64,000 nt of DNA from Pseudoips prasinana (GCA_951640165.1 OX621260.1:19424001-19488000); one strand, 5' to 3'. Positions 48,884 to 58,985 are shown, counted from the first letter of the stretch. A program made the numbers and translations. Notes: generated by a model from the letters alone, not told the origin.

Positions 48884-49660
48884 ATAAACTATTTTGTAAG
48901 TACATTTGTTTGAAATAAGAAAAGGTTAACTATAGATATTTATATAAAAGTAAATAAACAGCAAAAAACCGGTACAACTTGTGTAAAAGTAGCAAGAGAC
49001 TTGCGCCAGAAATCCTTTAAGTTCGTAAACTATTTTGTAAGTGCATTAAAGTAAAAGTATATATAGATACTTTGTTTGAAATAAAAAAAGTATTTATAGA
49101 TTTTTAAATAAGTGTAAATAAACAGCAAAAACAGGTAAACCTTGTGTAAAAGTAGCAAGACACCTGCGTCAGAGATCCTTTTAAGTTACTAAACTATTTT
49201 GTAAGTGCATTAAAGTAAAAGTATATATAGATACTTTGTTTGAAATAAAAAAGGTAAATTATAGATTTTTAAATAAGCTTAAATAAACAGCAAAAACAGG
49301 TACACCTTGTGTAAAAGTAGCAAGACCCTTGCGCCAGAGATCCTTTAAGTTACTAAACTATTTTGTAAGTGCATTAATGTAAAAGTATATATAGATACTT
49401 TGTTTGAAATAAAAAAGGTAAATTATAGATTTTTAAATAAGCTTAAATAAACAGCAAAAACAGGTACACCTTATGTAAAAGTAGCAAGACACTTGCGCCA
49501 GAGATCCTTTAAGTTAGTAAACTATTTTGTAAGTGCATTAAAGTAAAAGTATATATAGATACTTTGATTGAGATAAAAATGTTAATTATAGATTCGTAAA
49601 TAAAAGTAAATAAACAGGAAAAACAGTAACAACTTGAGTAAAAGTAGCAAGACAAAGACA
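48884..49660 (+). repeat. Tandem repeat, 164-bp unit, about 4.8 copies
   Basis: Unit starts (AAACTATTTTGTAAGT) at 48886, 49027, 49191, 49355 and 49519: spacings 141, 164, 164, 164. The unit includes GTATATATAGATACTTTGTT, AAATAAACAGCAAAAACAGG and GTAAAAGTAGCAAGAC. The first unit lacks about 23 bases; the inner units are most alike. Non-coding. Confidence 0.9.
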
Positions 49661-49949
49661 TTTAAAAGAAAACCAGAAAGGTTCTAGACGTTACCGGTTA
49701 ATGATATCAAGTGATAATTATACTCCGACGAGATATTTCACTGAAATGAGCCAGCAGCGGTTAGCCTTGGAAACTTTACTTTTCGCTCAAATGCTCTTGG
49801 TCACTAATTGTTTGATGTTTGTTTGTTCTTGCCAAACAAAAACAAAACACAAGTTGAATCTTTTCAAGCATTTCAGCTATTACACCTTACAATAAAATAA
49901 TAAAAATATATTTATATACATTATATTATCGACTTAGACGCTCATAGCT
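49661..49949. other. Unassigned stretch
   Basis: A 64-codon frame at 49701-49895 with no recognisable motif. Confidence 0.3.
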
Positions 49950-50345
49950 AGATTTGTTTTTCTTTTATTTTGGCAACAAACAGTTATATACATTTACAAC
50001 ACTTATAAATATATGGCTTTTTACAATAAACGTACAGTGCCGAACCAAAAATTCAGTAATGATACAAATTTTTACTCTTAATTTAGAAGGACGCGTATGA
50101 CAAGATTAGTTTAATAAAATAAAAAAAGAAATGATAAAAAGAAAGGATACATCAATTATATATAAGATGTCAAGAAATATTAAATCTACGTTTTAATTCT
50201 AATTTAAGACTATTGAGCGAATTATCGAAAAGATCTATGTCTGTGAAGTCTCTGTTATAATTGTTAGTGGAACGGCATAAGAATGAGTCACGAGTGTAAT
50301 TTTTACAAAGTCTTGGAGTTACAAATAGTGGCTTATTACTAGTAC
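49950..50345 (-). pseudogene. Jockey/CR1-like LINE, C-terminal end and 3' region
   Basis: The minus frame from 50345 to the stop at 50170-50172 reads SNKPLFVTPRLCKNYTRDSF, then LCRSTNNYNRDF and IDLFDNSLNSLKLELKRRFN. The RDSFxxRSxxxxN...D-F-xxSLxxLKxxLKR pattern is the usual last block of Jockey/CR1-type ORF2. The A+T-rich sequence to its left is probably the 3' UTR. Confidence 0.7.
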
Positions 50346-50349
50346 TATT

Positions 50350-50572
50350 AGATGCTCACACTGGTCTGGAAGTGATCGGCCAGGTTAAGCAACTAGGCTC
50401 GCAGTCAGTCCATAGATGGGTGATCGCCAAATTGGTTTAATTTCTGAGCTTCTTCGTGCACGGAGGGCACGTTAAGATTTCGGTCCCGTTTTTAGCCATT
50501 TGACAATAGTCGTTACGCCATGTCAGAGGCCTATTGGGCAGCTTGAACAACTCGTGATAGTATAAACAAGTA
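50350..50572 (+). mobile_element. 5S-derived SINE
   Basis: CACACTGGTCTGGAAGTGAT, CCAGGTTAAGCAACTAGGCT, CATAGATGGGTGATCGCC, ending GGCAGCTTGAACAACTCGTG. The most complete head in the window. Confidence 0.8.
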
Positions 50573-50585
50573 AGTTTTTATTTTT

Positions 50586-50665
50586 GCCTGGAATTGTGAT
50601 CTGGTGGTTACTGGCTCTGACTGCTAAGCCAGCGGTCTTGGATTAGATCCCCGCTCACTACCTCC
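50586..50665 (+). mobile_element. SINE-F head
   Basis: GCCTGGAATTGTGATCTGGT to GGATTAGATCCCCGCTCACT. No tail. Confidence 0.6.
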
Positions 50666-50723
50666 ATATAGTTTTCTTACTCGACGAAACTTACTGTTTT
50701 TTAGTATAGACATTTTAGGTTCA

Positions 50724-50936
50724 TTGAAGATTCCGCTGGGGGTTAGTAAAAATTGCAAGTATCATCGAGGATGTAAACTACATGAACTTGCGGTAGACAT
50801 CAGTAATCAGTTATTACTTTTGTTAAAAAGAGGTATACAATACATTGTTCTTAATACTAAATATCATCCGCTATGTTTTGCCGAATATAATCAATCTTAC
50901 AAAATTGGAGTTGTCGACAAAATCTTCATATAAAAT
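50724..50936 (+). other. Open frame of unknown nature, about 70-100 codons
   Basis: The frame is open from within the SINE-F head to TAA at 50931-50933. It includes GVSKNCKYHRGCKLHELAVD, then LLLLLKRGIQYIVLNTKYHP and SYKIGVVDKIFI. It has no ATG near its start, no match to other repeats here and no domain I recognise. It could be an exon, a transposon piece or chance. Confidence 0.25.
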
Positions 50937-50937
50937 A

Positions 50938-51235
50938 AATAAATAAAAAAGGTTTTTATTCACGTAGACTTTAAAAAAGCGCTTGTAAATAGTCAGAACA
51001 TGTTTGTAGTAATAAAGTTGTATACATTATTATTTCTAGTAACATAGATATTTAGGTACACATTGTATGAAAACATTTATAAAATTTATTTTATTATAGC
51101 GATGATTTTTAGCTAGCTCGTATCAAGTTATTGTCAAGAGATTATGTTTAAGTTTAATTATCGAGTTTTAGTCTAATATTTTTACTACATATTGTCAATG
51201 GTTCTGTATATTAATTGTAATTCACATTACATTTA
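50938..51235 (-). mobile_element. LINE-J 3' end, left arm of an inverted pair
   Basis: AAAAAAGGTTTTTATTCACG to TACTACATATTGTCAATGG. Very similar to 51890-52162 in inverse. Confidence 0.8.
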
Positions 51236-51239
51236 ACAA

Positions 51240-51620
51240 CAAAGAAAATAAACTACTCTAATACGGTTCATGCGGTCAGGTTGTGGAATTCTCTTCTCCC
51301 TAACATTCGCAAATGTAACACATTATCAATATTTAAAAATTGTGTCTAAGCACATTATCTCTCTTCCTCATCCTAGTTGTATGTATATGTATGTATATAT
51401 AGATATTTATCTTTGTATTTTATAAGTATTTATGTATATTAGCATGTAGTGTATGTATATATGTAATACAAGAAACTACACGTTTTATTACACGTTATAT
51501 TTCATTTTAATTTCTCCTCTCGCGGGTCTGCTGGAAGAAATTTCTTTGAAATAAGCAGTACCTTTGTTCATTTATATATAATCTAAAATAATCACAATTC
51601 ACCTAAATATAATCTAAAAT
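51240..51620 (+). pseudogene. LINE C-terminal end and 3' UTR
   Basis: Encodes NTVHAVRLWNSLLPNIRKCN, then TLSIFKNCV and a stop near 51346: the LWNSLP...IRxCxTLxxFK end of CR1/Jockey-type ORF2. It is followed by GCGGGTCTGCTGGAAGAAAT and AAATAAGCAGTACCTTTGTT, a 3' block often seen after such ORFs in moth genomes. It is therefore an independent LINE from LINE-K and LINE-W. Confidence 0.7.
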
Positions 51621-51621
51621 A

Positions 51622-52162
51622 ATAAGCATTCAGACAACCGATCGAGCATATATTGTGTTTGCCTACTAAATAATTACTCTAATTGGACCAAATCCCGAGT
51701 TCATGCCCGCTTGAGTATGGTTCGCCGGACCGTCTCAACTGGGTCGTGTTGAAACCGGTAGTAGATGAACCCACTGAGTTTGTTTCGCTGGGTCTTATCA
51801 GTTGGGGCGCATTGGATGCGGTGGTAGCATTAAAGCGCGACCGTCGTTATTAACACAAGGTCCGTCATAATAATAATACCTTTAATATAGACAGAACCAT
51901 TAACAATATGTAGTAAAAATATTAGACTTAAAGTAGATCATTAAACATAATCTCTTGACAATAACTTGATACGAGCTAGCTAAATATCATTTCTGTAATA
52001 AAATAAATTTTATAAATGTTTTCATACAAGATGTACCTAAATATCTATGTTACTAGAAATAATATCTAATGTATACAACTATATTACTACAAACATGTTC
52101 TGACTATTTACAAGCGCTTTTTTAAAGTCTACGTGAATAAAAACCTTTTTTATTTTATTTTA
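51622..52162 (+). mobile_element. Region X plus LINE-J 3' end
   Basis: ATTCAGACAACCGATCGAGC to AATAAAAACCTTTTTTATTT. It contains an open frame at 51686-51853 homologous to 29308-29520 (minus). Second member of the inverted LINE-J pair. Confidence 0.7.
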
Positions 52163-52309
52163 TTTTCTTTTAAAATTCCTTTTCTGTATTCATTTTTCGT
52201 GTGTAGGTACATTAATGATTAAATAAATAAAAAATAAATAAAAATAACCAAAAGTGGAGAAAGGAAATAATACTATCAAATTAATAAAATACTAACACAA
52301 TAATATAAA
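52163..52309. other. A+T-rich stretch
   Basis: Nothing recognised. Confidence 0.3.
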
Positions 52310-52503
52310 GGACAGTCAATCTAAATTGGTGAGAAACCGATTCTTATATTGTTGTAATTTTATAAGATTTATTATGTTCATTTATTTTATTATATTTTAT
52401 TTTAATTGGTTTAGTCAATTATAATTATTGTAAAAATTGTTAAGGTAATATAAGTTATGTGCCTTTGTAACCTTTGAATGAAATAAATTATTATTAATTA
52501 TAA
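52310..52503 (+). mobile_element. LINE 3' UTR
   Basis: GTTATGTGCCTTTGTAACCT then TTTGAATGAAATAAATTATT is a typical retroposon 3' end with an ATT tail. Confidence 0.5.
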
Positions 52504-52599
52504 TTACATGTCAAGGAAACAAAGGACCGAAACTAATTAAGTGGAACCTTTATAACTTTGCTTATTATCTATAAAGTCTGTGATTGAGTAACATCTCAG

Positions 52600-52735
52600 C
52601 ACTAAAAACTAGACAATTCTGTGTTATTAGCACGATTATGTGTTCTATGTCTGTGTGTAATTTGTCTTACAAACAGAGTGGTTATGGATCAGATGGGAAT
52701 GTTAATCGTCCCAAGGTATTTATTTATTCATCAAT
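52600..52735 (+). mobile_element. SINE-F middle and tail, rearranged
   Basis: TTAGCACGATTATGTGTTCT, GTGTGTAATTTGTCTTACAA, GGATCAGATGGGAATGTTAA. Confidence 0.5.
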
Positions 52736-52797
52736 GGAAAAATGTTTTGATTATTGAACATAACTTATTGACATGTCAGTGGTTCAAAAAATATTTA

Positions 52798-53000
52798 ATA
52801 ATAATAATATCTCGGGACAATGTCACACAAATCATCCTAGCCAAAACTAAGCAAAGCTTGTACTATGGGTACCAGGCGACGATATACATACTTATATAGA
52901 TTACTTATATACATAGAAAACATCCATGACTCAGAAACAAATATTCGTGCTCATCACACAAATATTTGCACTTACCGGGATTCGAACCCAGGACCACCAT
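52798..53000 (-). mobile_element. SINE-A, head missing
   Basis: Ends at CCCAGGACCACCA, just past box B; box A is gone. Confidence 0.9.
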
Positions 53001-53201
53001 AATAAAATGCCTCTAACGTTAGGTCTATATAGCAGTAAGGTCAAAGTCTTCTAAACTCGCTCTATCGAATTGCCTCGTTAGCGGTAAGTAGCAACTTGCA
53101 AAATTTACTACTATATACTATTATTAAGCCTATTTCTTTCATAAAGGCCGGCAATGTACTTGCGGGTCGCTCTGTTGTTGCAAGTGCCCATGGGCAGTTA
53201 T
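53001..53201. other. Unassigned stretch
   Basis: No match in the window. Confidence 0.3.
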
Positions 53202-53441
53202 CCTAATATCCTGGGACATTAATCACACCTGGCCATTGTAACGGCAATGAAAGACTATGGGCGTAAGTACTCTTTATTCTGTGCTATGGGTAGCGACAGA
53301 CTGGTTTATTGGGCATTGAGCTTAAACTACCCACCACCTAAAAATATTTTACTTAACCTAATAAATAGAAATACCGACAGAACGTCACAGCCCAAACCCA
53401 AATCCCAAACTAAGCAGAGCTTGTACTATGGAAACCAGATA

Positions 53442-53665
53442 AAAATAAAAAATAAAAAAGGTTTTTATTCACGTAGACTTTAAAAAAGCGCTTGTAAATA
53501 GTCAGAACGTGTTTGTAGTAATATAGTTGTATACATTAGATATTATTTCTAGTAACATAGATATTTAGGTACATCTTGTATGAAAACATTTATAAAATTT
53601 ATTTTATTACAGAAATGATATTTAGCTAGCTCGTATCAAGTTATTGTCAAGAGATTATGTTTAAT
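53442..53665 (-). mobile_element. LINE-J 3' end in SINE-B
   Basis: AAAAAAGGTTTTTATTCACG to GTCAAGAGATTATGTTTAAT. Its tail lies against the SINE-B word GAAACCAGATAA. Confidence 0.8.
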
Positions 53666-53832
53666 TATCTATAACTGTTGATCTACAAAACTGTTGATAA
53701 CTGTTGATCTGGATGACTATATAATCTTGTCTGTATCATATTTTGAGCGAAATAAAGATTACTTACTTATATATACTCGTAAAATTGCACCCAGACCAAG
53801 GACAAACAGACATGTTCATACACACAAATATC

Positions 53833-54373
53833 GGGGGTGCTACCGCCTAAGTCGCCGATCATCGTGATCGTGATCGACGTTCAAATAGATGAATGCTTAA
53901 TATTACTTAATCATTCGTTCAATCGGCTTCAACGTTGACAATCAATTCTGGAACATTTATGACGTCACGTGTGCTGACGGAAGCCGATTTAACGATTGAT
54001 TAAGTCATTTTTAACCTTTATTTTTTCTATGTACTCAGTGGGTTAGTTATGGCTTTGTATAGTGTAGTATTAGAGCTAGCTTAGTATAAGGTACGATGGG
54101 ATTGTCATCGTCATTTCATGTACGAAAATCCTGTAAGATAAATAAAGATAAAAAAAAACCTTTAGAATAGAATAGAATATCTTTATTTGCTTTGAATGTA
54201 GGTACAAACATTAGTTGTTAAAAACATTTTGAAGAATCCTTGTACATTCTGCCTTAATAAAGCAAATTCATTTTTAAACTAAAAAGACATTAATTTAATA
54301 TTAATTATTTAAATTTATTTATTTGAACGTCGATCACTATCCCGATTTTCGGCGACTTAGCCGGTAGCCCCCC
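53833..54373. mobile_element. MITE N, copy 1, itself interrupted
   Basis: GGGGGTGCTACCGCCTAAGT at the left and GACTTAGCCGGTAGCCCCCC-type sequence at the right. The inner palindrome is AATCGGCTTCAACG / GAAGCCGATTTAACGATTGA. Inserted after ATATC of SINE-B, with TGTC following. Retroposon ends occupy 54025-54310. Confidence 0.75.
54025..54310. mobile_element. Two retroposon 3' ends, tail to tail, inside MITE N
   Basis: Forward end GTAAGATAAATAAAGATAAA with A9 meets a reverse end AGAATAGAATAGAATATCTT (about 54168-54186). Both are non-coding. Confidence 0.5.
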
Positions 54374-54475
54374 TGTCGGGGTGGGAATTGAATCTACGAC
54401 CTGCGGCGTGAAAAGCAAGCATTTATCAACTACACCAACCGATCCGTCAGTTGTCCTAAGATATTTATTTATTAA

Positions 54476-54644
54476 CTAGCTGTGCCCCGCGGTGTTACCC
54501 GCGTAAAATTTTATAAATGTTCTTTGCTATAAACCTCACAGAGCCTGAGACCTTTCCAACGAATGCAAAACCGTGAAAATCGGTTCGTGCGTTCTGTAGT
54601 TATAGCGTCAGGAAGAAAAACCCGACTTATTTTTATATAGTAGA
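54476..54644 (-). mobile_element. Helitron H2, 169 bp
   Basis: CTAGCTGTGCCCCGCGGTGT to ATTTTTATATAGTAGA. A before; the next base is A rather than T. Confidence 0.9.
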
Positions 54645-55276
54645 ATATTGTCGCCATGCCAACGAAGATAGTCTTTGTAAACAAGTGCATTACGTGATCT
54701 GTTGAACACGCTGCCGCTAGACCAATGGGGTAGTCATCGATTTATAATAACATGATGATGACCACGTACAACAAGGTAGTGACTGTTGAAGTATTCATAC
54801 GGTCCATGTTTACAACTAAGTCATAAACTGCCATATGTTTTCATAATGTTATTAGCGCGGCGGATCATTCAAGTTCGCTAATATTGTTGCTTGGTAGAAC
54901 AATGCTGTTATGGATAATAGTCAAACTATGCTTTCGTTTCTCATGCTTTCGCTAGTCATTATATTTAGTAGTAGTTACTATATACATATAGATGTACATC
55001 TTCTTTTTATATAAGAGAGCGGAAAAGGAGCAATTAGGTCATGGTGTTAGGTTAAACTGTGCTAATTAGTTATCACAAATAAACTGAACCAGAAATGTTC
55101 AACAGAATGAGAAAAAAAACGAAAACTGATGTTAGGTGAAATATACGAAAAAATATTTAAAAAATTCTATCTCGAAAACTACGCAAAATTGTAAGGCATA
55201 CATGGGGGTGATTCGGATGCTCCTCATCATAAAGTATCTAAATTTTGCATTTAAACGTTCACTCCTCGGCCAGCCT
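54645..55276. other. Unassigned, with a SINE-D head scrap
   Basis: TTGAACACGCTGCCGCTAGA at 54701-54720 is the SINE-D head in reverse. The remainder has no match. Confidence 0.4.
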
Positions 55277-55518
55277 GGGGCTCTACCGGCTAAGTCGCCG
55301 AGCATCGTTTTCTTGAATGGCGTTCAAATAAATTAAGGTTAAAATGACTTAATCAATCGTTCAATCGGCTTCTATGAGCACATGTGACGTCATAAATGGT
55401 CCGGAATCCAATGTAAACGTTGAAGCCGATTTAACGATTGATTAAGTAATTTTTAACCTTTATTTATTTGAACGCCATTTAAGAAATCGATGTTGGGTGA
55501 CTTAGCTGGTAGAGCCCC
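55277..55518. mobile_element. MITE N, copy 2, uninterrupted, 242 bp
   Basis: GGGGCTCTACCGGCTAAGTC to GACTTAGCTGGTAGAGCCCC. The arms are about 100 bases long with a short core (GCACATGTGACGTCATAAAT). TGT follows on the right, as in copy 1. Confidence 0.8.
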
Positions 55519-55524
55519 TGTATA

Positions 55525-55670
55525 TGTGTTAGTTATGATCTGAGACAAGTGGCAAATAAATTTCAAAACAACCAGATATGTTCCGGCAATATAGACGACG
55601 TTACCAAGGTTACATCGAAAATACGCACTACCATAATTTATTCGCCGATCGATTTCAATCCCGAAATTAT
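55525..55670 (+). repeat. Repeat S, copy 2
   Basis: GTTAGTTATGATCTGAGACA, CCAGATATGTTCCGGCAATA, TCGCCGATCGATTTCAATCC; the inverse of 21712-21838. Confidence 0.65.
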
Positions 55671-55924
55671 CATATATGTTCCCAGAACAGACGACCTTTA
55701 TTTATATATGTAGAATACATATAAGTCTATGACAATCGGCGGTCTTATCGCTTTGTAGCAATGTCTTCCCGACAACCGTTAGGTGGACAAGGAAAAACCA
55801 ATATAGAAAAGGCGGTAGTTGTCAATTCTCTGTCAAACGTTTAAAGTTGTGTACGTATGTACAATTTACATAAACATACTTATATTTATTTAAATACTCA
55901 TAATATTTTTCCATAATAATAATA
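55671..55924. other. Unassigned stretch
   Basis: No match in the window. Confidence 0.3.
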
Positions 55925-56247
55925 CTAACTGTGCCCCGCGGTTTTACCCGCGATAAATTTTATAAATTATCACAGATTATCCCCCGTAGGTGATAGCGTG
56001 ATAATATACTATAGCCTATATGTTGACCCGACCTTTTAGTAATATTAATGCAATATTTGAAGTAAATCTATGCAATACTTTTTGAGTTTAGCCCGGACAT
56101 ATGTACATACAGATAAACAGACAAAAGTTCTAAATTCTATATTGTTGGCTTCGATATCGATTGTAGATCACGTCCCAAGTATCCTTTTAAAAAAATATTC
56201 AATGTTCAGTTTTGACTTTCCTACGATTTTATTATATTATGTTTAGA
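55925..56247 (-). mobile_element. Helitron H1
   Basis: CTAACTGTGCCCCGCGGTTT at the left (3' end mutated from CTAG) to ATTATATTATGTTTAGA. Confidence 0.85.
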
Positions 56248-57284
56248 TAGACATACATAATATTATATATATGCATTTAATTAAAGGAGTTATGAAGAAA
56301 GAGGTTCTTTTTCGGACCACCTACATGAAAAGAATATATATCTACCATCTGTTTGTGGCATTATAGCTCCAGTTTTATATATGCAGATTATTTAAAATTG
56401 AACTTGTACCTCAAATTATCTGGTTATTAAGCTGTTGAGGTCAAGACCTTGGCAACCGTAGTAAGAATGAACTTATATTTACTAGAAACATAAAAGAATA
56501 AAATACTAAAAGATATTTCAAACTTAGATCTAATAAGATTAGAAGAAAAAATATTTAACGACATTTTTTTTACTCTGTCAGTACTCACCTAATCCAACTG
56601 CACAAATAAACACAATTAATAACCCCTAGTATGGCACAAAGAGGGTTGGCACAAAACATCACAATATACACTATGTATACTAGTTGTGTCACTTCATTAT
56701 GTCAAATCAGCACTGGGATATCAAGAGGAGGGCACTATGGTCACTTATAGTAAAAGATCGCGGGTATTCGCTCGTGTGATCGAATTGTCACAGTAATCGG
56801 TCGTGTAGTATCGTTAAAGGCTCAGGCCGGACTGAGCAGTTTATTATTATATCGCGGGAAGGAGCGCGGTTGTAGTCAAGGTTCCGGCGCAGGCGCACAC
56901 GCAGCACGTATCGAGGCTTATCTGCCGCGAGTCGCTTTGTCGTGCGCGACGACTCGATTCGTCTGTACTTGCATATATCGCTCGGAAATCTTCACGTTGT
57001 AATATATAATTATTTTGGCAACTGCCTGCGACGTGACAGTTGATTCTGATGGGACGTGAGGTGTGGAATACTTCTGCGATGTTTTTATGAAGATAGTTTT
57101 GCGTTCAGCCTCTTTGTCCGAGCTGTGTCCAAAAATGAGATTTTTGTGAGGGTCTGTTTATTTGACGGAATACGCTCCGTCATTGTTCTGGCCTATTGGT
57201 GTATTGGCTAGTAAATAACTTACGCGGGAAGAGGTAATAAACTGTAACAAAAGCTAATAATATAATCATAATATTGATACGTAA
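56248..57284. other. Unmatched region with a CpG-rich core (56730-57010)
   Basis: No part matches another repeat here. The core has many CpGs (ATCGCGGGAAGGAGCGCGG, GGCGCAGGCGCACACGCAGC, GTCGTGCGCGACGACTCG) against a CpG-poor surrounding. It is the best place in the window for host function, such as a promoter or non-coding first exon, but I see no TATA/Inr pair or open frame that proves it. Confidence 0.35.
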
Positions 57285-57830
57285 AGCAAAAGATTGGAAC
57301 TCTTTTTACGAAAATTGCGCGGACGGAGGAGTATGAAATTTGGAACAATTAAAGTTTATGTGGAGAAGGAGTGCAGAAAGCCAATATGTTTATATAATAG
57401 GCATAGATGTAAATTATTTGAATAAAAAAAGATCACGCACACTAGCATGTTTTTAACAAACTGACAAACTGAGAAGAGATGACAAACTGAGATGATAATA
57501 ATAATATAATATCCTAAGACATTATTTACACACGGCTATCTGATCCCAAACTAAACAGAGCTTGTACTATGGTAACCAGATACCTGATATATTACATATA
57601 CTATTTTATTTTGTAAATATATACTTATTTAGATATTTTATTATATAAATATCTTTCCCGGGTGGGAATGGTACCCACGACCTGCGGCGTGAAAGGCAGC
57701 GTATCTACCAACCACGCCAAGAGCCCCCTCATGATGAAATAATATTATTATTTGTCTTTAATGTCTATAGTCTTTGACAATAGAGCCTTAATGATCGAAT
57801 TTCAAACAAGTGCGATCTCTAGTAATTATT
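57285..57830 (+). repeat. Duplicated segment U, copy 1, carrying SINE-B
   Basis: CTCTTTTTACGAAAATTGCG, GACGGAGGAGTATGAAATTT, TTATTTGTCTTTAATGTCTA and CGAATTTCAAACAAGTGCGA. A reverse SINE-B splits it. Confidence 0.75.
57505..57730 (-). mobile_element. SINE-B in U copy 1
   Basis: AATATCCTAAGACATTATTT to ACCACGCCAAGAGCCCC. The middle section is shortened (TATAAATATCTTTCCCGG). Confidence 0.85.
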
Positions 57831-57865
57831 ATAATACCAGAAGAGTGCTAGTATTATAATAATTA
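57823..57865. repeat. 15-bp perfect inverted repeat
   Basis: TAATTATTATAATAC and GTATTATAATAATTA, 13 bases apart. Confidence 0.6.
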
Positions 57866-58149
57866 TAAGGTAAGAATTTTATATACAGTCAGAACTATTA
57901 AAAATATTTAGAAAAAAAACGAACGTTTCCGCAAATTGATTATTATAGGTAAAAATTAAAATATTAAAACTATGATTGATGGTATCACAGTTTATGCAAA
58001 TCACGTTAAATCTTCCGTGTTAATTTCATTAATTGTGATGCGTTGGACTGCTGCTATAAAATCGAAGGTTTTCTTGATAATTTGAACTACTAGCAACGAT
58101 GTTATATAATCTTCTGGTGTATCAAAATATTCATAATATTAATAGGCAC
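57866..58149. other. Unassigned spacer between U copies
   Basis: No match in the window. Confidence 0.3.
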
Positions 58150-58413
58150 GTACTTTGTACCTCTTTTTACGAAAATTGCGCAGACGGAGGAGTGTAAAAT
58201 TTGGAACAGTTAACTTCATGGAGTGCATAAAGCTTATATTTTATAGGCATTGGAAGTAAATTATTTTAATAAAAGAACTTTACACACTGACTTGTGTTTG
58301 TAACACTTACACACTGAGAAGAGCTGACAGACTGACTGTCAAAACTAAGAGCAATATAATATTATTTGCCTTCAATGTTTATAGTCTTTCTCAATAGAAC
58401 TTTTGAACTTTTG

Positions 58414-58930
58414 ACGGGCCTGTTGACGTGGTGGGCAAATGCTTGCTTTTCTCACCAGAGAAGGCGGGTTCGATTCCAACCCAGGACAGATAATTGTGTG
58501 CGTGAACATGAGTTTCTGTTTGTCCTGAGTCTGGGTATAATTATCTATATATGTATGTATTTACAAAAAAAAAGTAGTACATATATAACAATAATAATAT
58601 TTGGGGACAATGTCACACAGATCATCCCCAAACTAAGCAAAGCTTGTACTATGGGTACCAGGCGACGATATACATACTTACTTACAATAGATAGATAAAT
58701 ACATAGAAAACATCCATGACTCAGAAATAAATATTCGTGCTCATCACACAAATATTTGCACTTACCGGGATTCGAACCCAGGACCACCAGCTTCGTAGGC
58801 AGGAGCACTACCAACTAGGCTACGGTGACCGTCAATATGTAGTATATCATTTATCTGGTGTCCATAGTACAAGCTTTGCTTGGTTTGGGATCAGATGGCC
58901 GTGTGTAAATAATGTCACAGGATATTATTT
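58414..58930 (+). mobile_element. SINE-B in U copy 2, split by SINE-A
   Basis: ACGGGCCTGTTGACGTGGTG to AAAGTAGTACATATATAAC, then from 58834 AATATGTAGTATATCATTTA to GTCACAGGATATTATT. Confidence 0.85.
58586..58833 (-). mobile_element. SINE-A inside SINE-B
   Basis: Complete: AATAATAATATTTGGGGAC to GGCTACGGTGACCGTC. The youngest layer of this nest. Confidence 0.9.
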
Positions 58931-58985
58931 TATATTATTATAATGGTCGAATTTCGTACAAGAGCGATTGTTACTTATAATACAA

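Larger units (their letters stand above)
53202..54450 (-). mobile_element. SINE-B exploded by nested insertions
   Basis: Pieces of one reverse SINE-B: 53202-53238 (ATCCTGGGACATTAATCACA), 53400-53442 (CCCAAACTAAGCAGAGCTTG), about 53771-53832 (GCACCCAGACCAAGGACAAA) and 54374-54450 (GGTGGGAATTGAATCTACGA to ACCAACCGATCC). Together they cover tail, middle and head in order. Confidence 0.75.
58150..58985 (+). repeat. Duplicated segment U, copy 2, carrying SINE-B and SINE-A
   Basis: CTCTTTTTACGAAAATTGCG (58161), TTATTTGCCTTCAATGTTTA, then SINEs, then GTCGAATTTCGTACAAGAGC. It diverges from copy 1 at many sites. Confidence 0.75.

Noticed and set aside
48884..49660. CRISPR-like array
   Set aside because: The repeats are adjacent 164-bp units with no unique spacers, in an animal genome: a tandem repeat.
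50370..50425. 5S rRNA gene
   Set aside because: Only the internal-promoter part resembles 5S; the 5' and 3' stems are absent and the same non-5S body follows in five copies.
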